Below, piece by piece: positions 1-12,400 of a DNA stretch of 64,000 nucleotides. The notes beneath the pieces were generated by a model. That model was not told the DNA's origin. It was given only the letters and a program-made list of their open reading frames with translations, and did not search any database. Source of the stretch: Cyclospora cayetanensis (lineage: Eukaryota > Apicomplexa > Conoidasida > Eucoccidiorida > Eimeriidae); the NCBI RefSeq assembly GCF_002999335.1, contig NW_020312568.1:62001-126000 (forward strand), in the 5' to 3' direction. Every line of letters starts with the position of its first letter. Position 1 is the stretch's first letter. The position numbers and the translations under genes are program-made.

Positions 1-3000
1 GTGGAAGGGCGGGGAAGCAGCAGGCAGCTTGCAACACGTCTTTCTGAAGAGAGACTTCTGGCACGATTCGAAAAACGGGAGAAAACAGAGAGCGCTGCGA
101 GAAACGAAGGTGTAGCCTAATTGAGTCCAAAGGTTGAACTTAGAAGCGAATGGAGGGTTGATCGTAGAAAAGCTGGCACTACAGAAGAAAGGAGACGAGA
201 GAGAGAGAGATGCGCATTGTAAACAGCGCGTATACATCAAGGCAGGTAGAAGGGGAAGACTCGACCCTTGAAGGGAGGTTCACGTCAGCTCCTGCGAGTG
301 GTTGCTGTCGCCGTTTCAAAGCGGGCAAATTTTTTGCCTACCTGCCTCTCCAAGAGCTGGAGAATGCTTGCTGCCATGGCAGCCTGTTGCTGCATGCGGG
401 GAGGCAGCGGTGAGTGCCCTTGTGCCTGCGTGTCTGCGTGAAGAAGGAGACGTCGTTGCCTTCTACGCAAGCACTGGAGGAAGCGTTGCTCAGCGCGAAC
501 AAAAAGATGCCCGTCCGCCTGCATTGTCAATGCAGTGCACCGCACCACACATGCATGCGGAGGAGAGAAAGCCTTCACATGGCGGCAAGATGGCAATAAA
601 AAAGTCTGCATGCGTGGCAGGGATGCTGTGGACGCCTGTGCGGAGCTAGCGAGCACTCCAGAGAACGCTCCGCCTGCCTTTACGGACCGACTTCGCCAAA
701 AGTGCCTCGTTTTTGCACTAAGCGGTGATCTCTACAGGCGGGAAACAAGCCTACTAGTCCCAGACGGAAGAAGCCTACCGAATGCTCTTTCTCCGTCTGC
801 AAAAGCCAGAAAAAACTGGAGGCAAGCGAAGAACTGCGAAGGCTACGCCGAATGAGGGCTGCACCGAGACGGCAGCCGCTAGTCGTTACGTGCTGGTCGG
901 TCCTGAGCATCCAGAAAAAAGGAGACAACAAAACATCCCACAGAAGCAAATATGCACATGCATTTATATATAGGTAGGCCCCTCTGCGCGCGGAAAGAAA
1001 CCTCTTGTACTCCCCAGTAGACGTAAGGCAAAAAAACACATAAACTGGGGCAGGATTCGCGCAAAGATCTTGCAGTACAGAGAAAGATATACAGACGCAA
1101 ACACATATCAATACACATATATATATATATATCAATATATATATATATATATACATTATGTATAAATCCGCGAGAAAAGTTGCAGAACATACACCCTGCA
1201 CGGTATCTATTCAGTGTAGGGTTCCCGCTGTCTATACACCGGACTGCACTGCACAGGGCACGCCACACGAACAAAAGAGCTCTATCAGCAGCAGCAGGAT
1301 AACGAGGATGTGGAAAAGCGTGAGTGACCTTATGAGCTGTACGAGCTGCTGCATGAAGAATAAAATCTCCGAATCTGGCACCGCTTCTATGGCTTCCACA
1401 GCCAGCCGCTTGACACGCAAGTGAACGGCAGCAGCAACGCTGCCGCTGCTGCTGCTGCTGCTCTTGCTGCTGCTGCTGCTCTCAAGTGCCTTGGCAGCTG
1501 TCAAGGACGCGCCTGTGGGAGATTCAACTCTTGCTTCTGCCTGTGCTGCTGTTGCAGCTGCCGCAGGCTCAAGCTCCTTGGAAAAGAGAAGAATACCTAG
1601 CACTTCTTCGACAGACAGCCGAGCGGCGTCTGCCTGCTCCAACAGCTCCAGCGCCTCCTGCTGCTGCTGCTGGCTGCTGCTGCTGCTGCCGCTCCAGTCC
1701 ACCGTTTGCAGCAGCCGCGGCAGAGCGAACGGAATTCGTAGCAAATGAAACCTGCAGCAGAAGCAGCAAGAACACGCGCATGCGCAAGAGCAACGGCAAC
1801 ACACCACCCAGTACACGTGTGGCACATGAGTAGCATCCCGTAGGGGGCGCTTTGCACTTCCGCCGCGCCTCCCTCAGTTGTGGTTGCTGCTGCAGTAACA
1901 CCAACCCCACCACCACCAACCCCACCACCACCATCAACACACCTATACGCCCAAAGAAGGGCTTTCTCCGCCGGCTTGGCCGTTGAGGTGGCGGCAGTCC
2001 CCATAGGGACCTTCTGGAATGCCCTCGTCACTGCAGCAGGAGGCACCTGCTGCATGACAACACCTGCACAGACACCGCAGCCGCAGCGTCTCGCCGGTGC
2101 TGCAGCAGAAAATCAAGCCACGGCATTCCTGCGGTAGATGGCCTTTAGAGCGCTTACTACGCAACCGACCCAGCCGTTCCATAAACGCCTCCCTTCTCCC
2201 CCCCTTCCCTCGCTAAGGGCGAGACATGGGCAAAATGCACAGCAGCGAAAACCGGAGCATCACTAAATGCAGCAGCAAACTAATGCAGTATCGAAAAATG
2301 CAGCATCGAAAAATGCAGCAACAAGAAATTCAGCATCACTAAATGCAGCAGCCAAAAATGCAGTATCACTAAACGCAGCAGCAAGAAATTCAGCATCGCC
2401 AAACGCAGCATCAAGAAATGCAGCATCGAAAAATGCAGCATCAAGAAATGCAGCATCGAAAAATGCAGCATCGCTAAGCGCAGTAGCAAACAAATGCAGC
2501 ATCAAAATGTGCAGCATCAAGAAATCCAGCATCAATAAAAAAGCAGCAGCAGCAGCAACATACGCAGCTTTACTAACCAGCAGACGTTTGCATTGGCGAC
2601 TGCATGGCTCTTGCAGCAGCAGGATGCGTAAGACCACATGAAGGATCAACGAGAAGCAGCCGCCGTTGCAGCCGTTCAGCGACGGCAGGATTGCGCATGA
2701 GCCCTTTCCAGTTGCGCTGTTGGAGAGATTCTTGCTCTTGCTGCTGGAGGAGAGGCTGCTGCAAGTTATCTTCTCTCGCGATCCCCTTGGCAGCGCGTTC
2801 GCCTTTTGAAGCCTCCTTAGAGGCACCGGCAATGAGGCTCCCAAGCAGTCCTTTGTCGGCAGCAGCAGCTGCTGCCGAGTCGTCCCCTTGGGGGGGTGTC
2901 TGCGTGTTTCCGACTGTTTTGCGCGTGGAGGCGTCGGTACTTGCAAGATCCGGTGTACGTACAGCTGGCTGTTGTGCTGTCTTTGGAGCCTCAGGCGCTG

Positions 3001-6000
3001 CTCCCGAGGACCTTAACGGTGCGACTCCCCAAGTCTTGCATAACCAATTGCGAGAGGCGGCACATGCAGGAGCAGCTGCGGCAGAGGGGGCGGCTGTTGT
3101 TGCTGCAGCTGCAGCTGTTGCCAGACGCGAGACGCCTCCCCCCTCTGCTTCGACCTGCTTGGACTGCAGCTGCTGCTGCTGCTTGCGCTGCAGCTGCTGC
3201 TCCTGCTGCTGCTGCTGCTGCTGCTGCAGGAGCACTTTCGCAGCCTCCGCAGGTGTCACGGGAGGCGCTTTGCTCGTCGAGCTTAGCGGCTGCGGCAAAT
3301 ACGCAAACGGCGATTTGCCGTTGATTCCTGCTAGAGACTGCGAAAGCAGGAAGGGCTGCTGCTGCTGCTGCTGCTGCTGCTGCATGCCCGCAGCGGCAGG
3401 CAGAAGCGTAAACGGAGAAGGCGCTCGTACAGTGCGGAGCTCCCCGTGCAGCAGAGGGAGGCCGTATGAAGGCAGTTCTACATAAAGGAATCCACCAAAC
3501 GGCACGCCTGCTGATGATGATAATGATGATAATGCTGATGATGATGATGATGCTGATGATGATAATGCTGATGATGATAATGCTGATGATGATAATGCTG
3601 ATGATGATAATGCTGATGATAATGCTGATGCTGATGATGATGATAATGCTGATGCTGATGATGATGATAATGCTGATGCTGATGATGATGATGATGATGC
3701 TGATGCTGATGATAATGATGATGATGATAATGCTGATGCTGATGATGATGATGCTGATGATGATGATAATGATGATGATGATAATGATGATGATGATGAT
3801 AATGATAATGATGATGATGCTGCTGGTGGTGCTGCTGACATTCCACGCACCCTCTGCTCCAAGCTAGCTTCGTAATCCGCCTGCGCAATCTGCTGCAGCA
3901 GCAGCAGCTGCTGCTGCAGCTGCTGCTGCAGCTGCTGCTGCACTGCTGCGTCGACAGGCTCTGCCACTGGAGGGATCGCACCGCTCTGCTGCAAGTCTAG
4001 CAAGCGGCAGCAGCGCACTGCTGCTGCTTCGAGTTCAACTCTTTGCAGCAAAGACTGCTGTTGCAAAGACTGCTGCTTCTGCTGCAAAGACTGCTCTCCA
4101 GATACGGATACTACGTCGGTATTGCAGCAAAGCAGCGCAAAAAGAGAATCTTCTGCGACGTGCAGTAATTTCCCAGCGGCAGTTTGTGCGGCTCGCGCTG
4201 TACTTGCAGGTGTGCTTTGCAGCCTCTGCAAGGAAAGAGGAAGCATAGCCTCGCCAAATGCCTGCAAGGCTTGCTTTCCCTCTTCGAGCTGCGCGGTGAC
4301 TTCCGTTTTCTCGCTGAGGAGGAGTGGCAGCAGGGGCACGTGCTGCTGCACGAGGTGTATAGGCAGCAGGCGCCTCCCTTGACGCATGCATGCAGCAGCG
4401 TCGTGCAGGGGCAGTACAGACACACCAAAGAGCCTCCAGCTATCACCTTCTGCTGCTGCTGCATGCATCCTCGCTGCTACACCCTCTGTGGACAGGCTGC
4501 TGTCAAAGGCATACACCGCAAACACAAGCGTTCCGTTCAGCGGCAACGTCGATACGCGAGCGGGCAGCCGCAGCAGCTGCTGGATAGACACCCAATTGAT
4601 GCTGCGTTGGCTGTCTGTACAGTAGGAGCAGCAGCAGCTGCTGCTGCTACTCCTTTCGCCGTTGCTCTCATGAGCGCTTCTGTTGGATGCCTCGCTGCCA
4701 GCAGCCTTCTCTGAGGCTTCCTCGAACGCTGGATCTCGATCATTCTGCTTTCTTGACGAGAGTAGAGGCTTTGCTTCCAGTGGTAGTGAGGATCGATCTC
4801 TGCCGTCTTGGTGGTCTTCTGCCGATGCTTCCGCTGTTGCTTCGCGCGTCAAATTTTTTTGTTGTGACGATCCGCGAGCAGCGATAGTAGTAGCAGTAAT
4901 AGCAGCAGCAGTAGCAGTAGCAGGAGTGTTAGTAGTAGTATCAGTAGCAGTAACAGCAGTATCAGTAGCAGTAACAGCAGTAGCAGTATCAGTAGCAGTA
5001 ACAGCAGTAGCAGTATCAGTAGCAGTAACAGCAGTAGCAGTATCAGTAGCAGTAACAGCAGTATCAGTAGCAGTAATAGCACTTGTAGTATCAGTAGCAG
5101 TAACAGCAGTATCAGTAGCAGTAATAGCACTTGTAGTATCAGTAGCAGTAACAGCAGTATCAGTAGCAGTAATAGCACTTGTAGTATCAGTAGCAGTAAC
5201 AGCAGTAGCAGTATCAGTATCAGTAATAGCAGTTGTAGTAGCAGTAGAAGTAGCGCAAGGAGGCATGCCGATGAGGCTGTGAAGACATGGTCGTGGCCAG
5301 ACGTTAATAAGCTTCGCTCCCTCCGCAGATGATGCTGCTTCAAATTTATCTCCAAGGATATTTTTAAAATCCGCTACTGCTGCTGCATGCACGTCCTGCT
5401 GCATGTGCGGCAGAAAAAGACAGGGGGGAGCAACTCGGATGCCATCTACAAAGAGAGCCGCCGTAACAAAAAAGGAAGTCTGATACGCATCAGAAGATGT
5501 CGAGCAGCAATTGCAGCTGCAGCCGTCACAGCCATGGCCTTGTTGCTGCTCTTTGTGTTGCTGTTGCTGCTGCTGCTGCTGCTCTTTGTGTTGCTGCTGC
5601 TGCTGCTGCTGCTCTTTGTGTTGCTGTTGGTGCTGCTCTTTGTGTTGCTGTTGTTGCTTGAGCGAAGGCACTGCTATGAGACCTCCAACATTGACCGCTA
5701 CAAATGTGTCTGCATCTCCCTTGAGCAGAATAGGTGCACGGCAAGTGCTCGTGCTGCTCAAGAGTCTTGTGTTGTTGCTGCTGCTGCTGCCTGCTAACAG
5801 CTTGCTGCTGCTGCCGTGCGAAAGGGGAGGCTCACCTGCGCGTGCAGCCGAGTCTTCTGCCGAGGCAGCAGACGCAACTGCATGTGGGGTAGTAAGCTGC
5901 CGCAGTTCTCTGTGTGTCTGCTGCCCCCCTGGCTTTGTAGAGGCTGCTTGCTGTGCAGCTTTTGCAGCGGCAGCAGACGGCGCCTCTGACACCCCAGACA

Positions 6001-6166
6001 TTTCACAGAAGCTCTCTGTGTCTGTCTTCTGGGCAGTTTCTGCGTTGCGAAGGCCTCTTCCCTCACTTTCCCCGCCTCCCTCCGGGTGTCTTTGCAGCAG
6101 AAAGAAGGCAAAAAGAGTCTTCGGAAAACACACCGAGAGAGAGAGATGAACGCCAGGAATGCTCAC
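1..6166 (-). CDS. Class III phosphatidylinositol 3-kinase (VPS34-like), N-terminal two thirds; catalytic domain lies off the left edge
   Basis: Seen exons (minus strand): 6166-2578, 2063-1943, 1751-1329, 902-779, 518-342; all joins keep frame. A possible next exon at 43-1 is weak. The first exon carries a C2 region (FVAVNVGGLIAVPS; WVSIQQLLRLPARVSTLPL; later FLYVELPSYGLPLLHGE) split by long Gln, Ser/Ala and Thr/Ala insertions. Exons 1-3 join into a helical (PIK accessory) domain: EKALLWAYRFHL, LPRLLQTVDW, EALELLEQ and LMQQLVQL-like FFMQQLVQLIR follow VPS34 order and spacing. The exon at 902-779 holds LGAALIRRSLRSSSLASSFF, matching the FLIxRAxxNxxLAxxxYW motif. The family makes PI3P on endosomes; in apicomplexans it serves endocytic traffic and apicoplast upkeep. 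The start could be Met at 6166 or at 6001. About 1,478 residues are visible before the kinase domain, well beyond the usual N-terminal length. Family call firm; exact 5' end and insert boundaries less so. Confidence 0.85.
2064..2577 (-). repeat. Intron 1 of the PI3-kinase gene with an AAATGCAGCATC minisatellite (about 2265-2535)
   Basis: The intron borders are CTG|GTTAGT and GTGCAG|GT on the minus strand; joining across it restores the VPS34 spacing exactly. Most of the intron is an imperfect array built on AAATGCAGCATC/AAATGCAGCAGC-type 12-15 base units. It is open in several frames only because the units lack stop codons, so the Ala/Asn and Leu/His-rich frames here are not treated as coding. 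Confidence 0.75.
3508..3825. repeat. TGATGATGATAATGC-type tandem repeat inside the PI3-kinase first exon
   Basis: Direct reading shows an interrupted (TGA/TGC/TAA) array of roughly 320 bases. In the frame used by the PI3-kinase exon it encodes a Ser/Ala/Leu-rich spacer; shifted by one base the same DNA would encode His/Tyr/Gln, and on the plus strand Met/Leu. The spacer sits just before the FLYVELPSYG segment of the C2 region. Confidence 0.85.
4870..5245. repeat. Tandem GTAGCAGTATCAGTAGCA array coding for Thr/Ala/Val/Asp repeats in the PI3-kinase first exon
   Basis: The array mixes GCAGTAACAGCAGTATCAGTA-type units and some 48-base higher-order units containing AGCACTTGTAGTATC. In the minus-strand PI3-kinase frame it reads as repeated TATDTAVTATD and TTSAITATD. 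Unit lengths are multiples of three, so length change would not break the frame. Confidence 0.85.
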
Positions 6167-9100
6167 TCTTCTTCGCGCGCGGCACAGCTAGCAGAGACGT
6201 CCAGTGCTGCCGCCGCCGCTCTGCATCAAGCTCAAGGCTGCCGATGCGTGGTCGGCAAGGATGACTCTATCCTTGATGCACATGATGGCGGTGGCATGCA
6301 CGGTGTCTGAGCCCTCCCAAAGGCGCAATGACACTGTGGAATATGCGCACTGACGCAAATAGGAGGGAAAGACCGTGCTGTGTTGCCATGTGCCAGTTGC
6401 TGCTGTCTGCTACGTGCTGATGTTGCTGCTGATTCATGCCACGTGGGGTTGCTGCTGCTGTTTTATCATGCCACCTAGTGCTGCTACTGCTGGTGTTTGA
6501 TTATGCCGCTCAGTGCTGCTGCTGCTGCCGTTTTATTATGCCGCTTAGGGCTACTGCTGCTGCCGTCTAACACTTGAGCATGCATCTTGAACTGCTGGCT
6601 GCGAGCAACAATAACGTGGCGCTAATCGTCAAGAAACACGTGGTACAGGTAAACTGAAATGCGAATACTTCCAAAATGCAAGTGGAAGCGGATTTCGTAC
6701 ATATTCTCCTTCAGTGTTGCTAGCGGCTGCTGCCGCCACTCGGGGTGCTCTCCAAGGGGTCCATCGGTCAGCCTGCGAGTTTGCACTCCGGCATGCGCCT
6801 ACTGCACATCCATCTTCCAGAATCAGGAGGTTTCCCATGTACTCGTTCGCGTCTTGTAATCCGTATGAGGGGCGTTCGAAAGGCTTTCTCCGATGGCGAG
6901 TCGTTCATGCATGCCGCAGCCGCGGCTGCGGCATGCAAGAACGTTGCCAGAGTAGACACGAACGGCCCATATGGGCTCCATTTCGACATGGCACTGCGCG
7001 TCTACTGCGTGCAGACACCCCCGTGCATGCGTTATGCGTTCCGCTGTATTCGTGCTGGCATGCCACTGGCGGTGCTCTTCAACCAGGGGGCATGCAGAAC
7101 TAGAGCCGCGCATCCCGTGAAACGCGCACGTAGATCATCTGTCACCTGCTCGCTGGCTCTTCAGTCGGGCGGCTCTCTAGCTGACTGTTAGCAAATCCTG
7201 CACAGAATTGCGCTTCCCTCAGAAAAGCCCAAACGGTTGCTTTTGCGCCTCCGCCACAGAGTCTCTACGCGCCACGAACACAGCGGATGTAGCAGGCTCC
7301 ATGCCACATTTCGGCGTTTTGCACGACACAATTTATTTTGAGCTGCGCATCGGTGCAGAACTGGACAGCCCGGTTTCTGTCATACACCTTGATTCTTTAC
7401 CGCAGAGTCCTCATCGCTCGATACGCGAAGAGAGACGCAACGGTGTTCGCTTGTGCGCCGAAGAGGTTGCTACGTGCAGCTGAGTATGAGGCTTCGGAAT
7501 GCTCTGCGTGAGCAGCAACGCGCACCCTAGCTGTCTCTCTGCCTTCATTCCGGAGCTTCACGGGATGCAGGCGGGGAAGAGAGCGCGTTTCATGGCGTTC
7601 TGTATAGTTTCCGTAGAATTTAGAGTAACGAATACTCTCCTACGGCCACCATAGCTAAATGGCTACACGCATGCAGAGTCAAAGCGAATAAGGAAGGGGG
7701 GCCTAGCCTCCTGCATCCCACGACTCTGAGCGTAACCCTCTCTAGCTAGCTGCAGCGTTCTTTTCACGCCTATCTCGTGTCGCAGGGAGGTGGCAAGCGT
7801 ATAAAGCACGCCGAAAAGCCTGCCTGCTACGTCTGGACCATGGGAAATCGGGTACACCCTTAGCTGTGCTGACAGGGAGGAGATTTTTGCATGAAGGATC
7901 GATCCCCCGAGTTACAGTGCTCGGAGGAAAAACGGCACTCCCATGACGCCATTCGACAGGCCAAGGGAGACACGGCCTCAAAGGGTGTTCACGCAGGAAC
8001 CGCCCTCTTTTTTTCATGATAAAGTCGGCTTTTCATGTATGCCCGTCTGTTTTTGCGTCCTGCCTTTCGTATGCACACGCAGCCTGCGCGTGCGCGTGCG
8101 CTTGCGCTTGCGCATTAAGCAGTAAGGACGGCTACACTGTGCCGCTTAGACCCTCCTGTCGTGGTTTTTGCCGCTTTGAAATCCAATCCTCTCATGCGCC
8201 GCCGCATGAAACGCGCGAAATTCACGGAATGCAGCTGTCCGTGACCATGCGGGGGCGAAGATCTAACTGTTTCCCGTGCAGCGTTGAGAATGCTAGGCTC
8301 CTGCAAGAGAGGAAAACAGTGCGCACTTTATGACTCCGCCGGAGTTGGGTGTTGCGAAGCAGATTTGGTCGCACAGGGAAGAGCTTATTCCAACCCTTTT
8401 GATGTACAGGATCTTTTGTTGGAATGCCTCTGTTGTGCTTATCACCATGGGGGTCGCCTGCCTGCCACCCTTCCCACTTCCCCCCTCCCCCCGTCGTTCC
8501 CCCTTCCCTGAATGCCTCATCAGTGTTCTGCCAACATTAGCGGCTTGAAACTGGGCAGCTTGCTTCCGCGCTTTTTAAACACCCACTGGCCCTACAGGTA
8601 CCGCATACGTGGCAGCGTTGCATGCAGCACGGTGCAAGCGGCACAGGCGCCTAGAAGTGCAACTGCAGGAGGTATGCGATTATGTTCGCAAAGGGGAGGG
8701 GAAGGTGGGAGGGGGCGTTGCGGAGGAAGGTTACTATGCGAGGCAGGAGTTTGCTTTCCATGAGGGGCCAACTCTCTTCGTGTTCGGTTCGGCGTGTGTC
8801 GCAAGGCACCGTGGCTAGCGTGTGTTATGTTTCAACCTGGTGCGTAAGGCGCATGTTCTCGCGCTGCCGAGCTAGCAGTCTGCATGATCTTCTAACTCGT
8901 CGTGTAGGCAGCAATGCTGGTAGAGGTACGCCTTGAAGGCTGTTGCCAACAGCGAACACGACTGCCCTTTCTCCGCCCTTCCCCCCGGATTCCGATGGCT
9001 GTATCTTGAAGGTATCTTGGAGCTATTATGCTTTTCTTAATCATTCATGAAAGCAATGCTTTGTTGAGTGTAATCCAGCGGCAGTGTTCCTTTTGCCGAG

Positions 9101-9415
9101 GGGCCTGCTTCCAGTGTCGATCGGTTTTAGAGTGTATATGTGCATACTCGAGCTTCAAGGCAATGTTATTCGTGCTCGAAGTGACTTAATTCTGCAGTAT
9201 TACGTGCGCTGCATGCGGGAAAAACCGACAGAAAGGATCGCCGATGTGTTACTCGTTGGCAGTCAAGCGGCTAGGCCACGTGCCCTCGCTCTCGTGCAGC
9301 AGCGACAGCGTCAAGGCACCAGTGCCGAAGCATCGAAACTCACACATCACTTTGATTTCCGCAGGTACTGTTCCTACTGTAAGTCTTTTCCCCTCCTTTT
9401 TCTTCTCTTTCAAAG
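6167..9415. promoter_or_regulatory. Intergenic region between two divergent genes (PI3-kinase and thioredoxin-like)
   Basis: No open frame in this 3.2 kb shows a recognisable domain or a convincing splice chain, so I read it as shared upstream DNA of two genes transcribed away from each other. It contains degenerate CTGCTG runs near 6400-6570, a long palindrome at 6902-6943, an alternating GCGTGCGCGTGCGCTTGCGC stretch near 8085-8112, and a pyrimidine-rich stretch at about 9380-9412 just before the start of the thioredoxin-like gene. Small unrecognised genes cannot be excluded. Confidence 0.5.
6902..6943. promoter_or_regulatory. 42-base near-perfect palindrome
   Basis: The central 30 bases (6908-6937, axis between 6922 and 6923; half-site TGCATGCCGCAGCCG) are a perfect palindrome. 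After a single A:A mismatch the symmetry continues for five more bases on each side (CGTTC / GAACG). It contains two TGCATGC motifs. TGCATGC-like elements are known as AP2-type binding motifs in apicomplexans; a regulatory role here is inference. Confidence 0.6.
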
Positions 9416-12400
9416 ATGTTGCCTTACTACTGCTCGCCGTATAATGCAGAGAAGCGAAGGTTCAACGAGGAGCAGGTGCTCGCTGCCGAGGCGAAGGATG
9501 GGCAGATGCTCCCGATGCCTCCTGCCTACAGAGACATGGGTGAGCTTAGGTGCCCTAAATCTTGAGGCTTTTAGTCTCTTTTTGCAATGAAAACTCGATG
9601 AAGCAAGCGGCCTAGGAGTATGTGCAGAGATGTTCGCCAGTAGGCGCTGGTACTCCCTCTATCCTGCAGCTAGTTCCGGAGTTGTTCTCTTCAGCCGCCG
9701 TTAGAAATTGCAGTTCGCCTTCGAGGCAGTGACTGTGAACAGTCAAAGCGAGTGACAGTGCAGACGCGCCTTGGCAGGCCGAAAGCTGCCGCAGAAAACG
9801 CAGTCGAGCCATACATCTTCTCTTTCTCGCCGTGTCGCCAGGTGTAGCAGGCTCAGCACTGTGCATGCACGAGCAGCGCTCCCTCCGCTCCTTTCACGCC
9901 TTTCTTTCCGCGTCAGGAGGCGCTATTGCGGCTATTGCCTCCTAGCGGACCCTGTCGTGTGTAGCCAACTCCCTTCAGCAGCGTGGCATGCCCTGTCGCG
10001 TGCAGTGTATCACCCACCCCCGAGAGCGCTTGCGCTTCTGTCAACGGATGCATGAGACGCCTTGCTGCCGCACGCCACACTGCGTCAAGCGCGTGTGTTG
10101 CCGCTGCTGTGATGTGCGCTGCTCTGTGCAGAATTAATTCTGTTCCCCGAGGGCAGCTTGAAAGACTCCAATGGTAATGTTGTTTCTCAAAGAAACCTGA
10201 TCGGCAAGTCAGTCGGCCTGTACTTCGCAGATGGAGACAGCCCAAAGTGCTCCAGCTTCCTTCCCTTCCTTTTGCAGGTAGCAACGCGCGCTCGAGCTGT
10301 ATGCACACTTGATCCCCTCGATTCGAAGACACACGTATTTCACACACACTTATTGGCACGCCCCTATGCGCACATGTACGACAGACTCCTAGGGGGAGGC
10401 ACATGCCTTTTTCAAAACAAAAGACGGGGGGAACGGGGAGAAGGGAAAATATGTTGCTCAGGGCAGAAAAGCTTGTTTCAGGAATTCGCGCTGCATCATG
10501 CCTTGCTGCCCTTGCGCCATCAGTTCTACCGCACAGTCAACGAAGGAGGATCTCACCAAAAGATTGAGGTTATCTTTGTTTCTGCTGATCGAGATGAGAA
10601 GGCGTATCTGGATCACGTAAAGCACATGCCTTGGCTAGTCGTCGACTACAACGACCCCCTAAGAACAATCTTGCTCAGGCACTTCAGAGTAAGCGAAATT
10701 GCTGGGAAAAAGAGGCCTCTCAGCGGTGGCGGTGCTTCTGCACCTGCATGCTTTGCGCCGTTTACAGAGAGAAATAAATTACTTTTCATCACGCAAGAGA
10801 AGTACAATCCCCCCCGCTTGCATGCCACTCATCTGAAAACGGGGGGGGGGGCAAATGGGGCTGTTGCGCGGGGGACTAGGAATAGAGGATGAGCGCACAC
10901 GACATGCAAACACACATACATATGCGCATAAACACACATACATGTATGCATTAACACACATACATATATGCATAGACACACATACATGTATGCATAAACA
11001 CACATACATATATTCATAAACACACATACATATACGCATAAACACACATACATATATGCATAAACACACATACATATATGCATAAACACACATACATATA
11101 TTCATAAACACACATACATGTTTGCATTAACAGACATACATGTATGCATAAACACACATACATGTATGCATAAACACACATACATATATTCATAAACACA
11201 CATACATATATGCATAGACACACATACATGTATGCATAAACACACATACCTATATTCATAAACACACATACATATATTCATAAACACACATACATATATT
11301 CATAAACACCCATACATATATGCATAAACACACATACATATATGCATAAACACACATACATATATGCATAAACACACATACATATATGCATAGACACACA
11401 TACATTTATGCATAAACACACATACATATATGCATAATAACACATACCTATATTCATAAACACACATACATATATGCATAAACACACATACATATATGCA
11501 TAAACACACATACATATACGCATAAACACACATACATATATGCATAGACACACATACATGTATGCATAAACACACATGCATGTATGCATAAACACACATC
11601 TGTACAAGCAGCTACGCACGAGTGTCTGCTAATGCCTCTAAGGAGGTGGCTGGACAGCACGGTGTGTATATCTCCCTTTTGTGCGCTTCCGTGAAGCTTT
11701 TCTGACAGGGTGCCTCCTTGTTATGTGTGCATGCAGGTTGAGAAAGAGTCGAACATCCCCTCAAAAAGCCAAGGTCCTTCCGCAGGAATTCCTGCGTTGG
11801 TGATCGTTGGAGCTGACGGCATGAACGCCCAGTTTTTGCAAGTTTGTGGTGGCAGAGACGAAGGAGAGAGAGCCCTCCTTAGGTCAGCGTCGCTTCGCGA
11901 AACACGCATGTGCCTGAAGCACCGCAACTTGCACTGTTATTGCTAGCTGGGAGTCTTAGCAGGGGTATACTCGAGCTACTACACCCCATTTAGCGCCACA
12001 GGCAGTGTCTTTTCTAGGGAAGGACAAATGGCAGCAGCGGGTGGGAGGTAGGTATTGGCTGCGGGGGGGGGGAGAAGGAGAGAGAGAAAAGAGAGAAAGA
12101 AAGAGATTGGTTGGAAAGCAGGGAAAGTGGGGGATGCCGAAGAGCTGCTGGCCATCTCTGGGAATTGTCTGACTGCAAGCAACGGGGAAGACGGGGGTAG
12201 GGGGAGGGGGTTGCCTATTTCAGATGCTTCGCTGCTGCCATTGACGGCGAAAACACTGCGAAAGGCAGCATCGGAGCATCTGTAATAGGCTCCTTGAGAA
12301 TATCTTTGCTCACAGATATATGGGATAAAAAGTGAGGCCTGTAACCAGGTCGTGTTACTGGGCACAGAAGCAGCTGATCAGCAGCAGCACGCTGTGCGCA

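Noticed and set aside
3478..3981. His/Tyr-rich frame on the minus strand
   Set aside because: Same DNA as the Ser/Ala spacer of the PI3-kinase but shifted by one base; only the PI3-kinase frame continues into C2 and helical-domain sequence.
4683..5282. Plus-strand Val/Ala/Ser repeat frame (199 codons)
   Set aside because: Antisense shadow of the Thr/Ala-coding array inside the PI3-kinase exon.
6745..7191. 148-codon plus-strand frame in the divergent upstream region
   Set aside because: No domain similarity, spans the palindrome, and has competing frames of similar length on both strands.
10779..11660. Several minus-strand frames encoding MCVYAYMYVCLC-type repeats
   Set aside because: Produced by the 22-base intronic minisatellite, which is open in all frames; it lies between exons of the thioredoxin-like gene.
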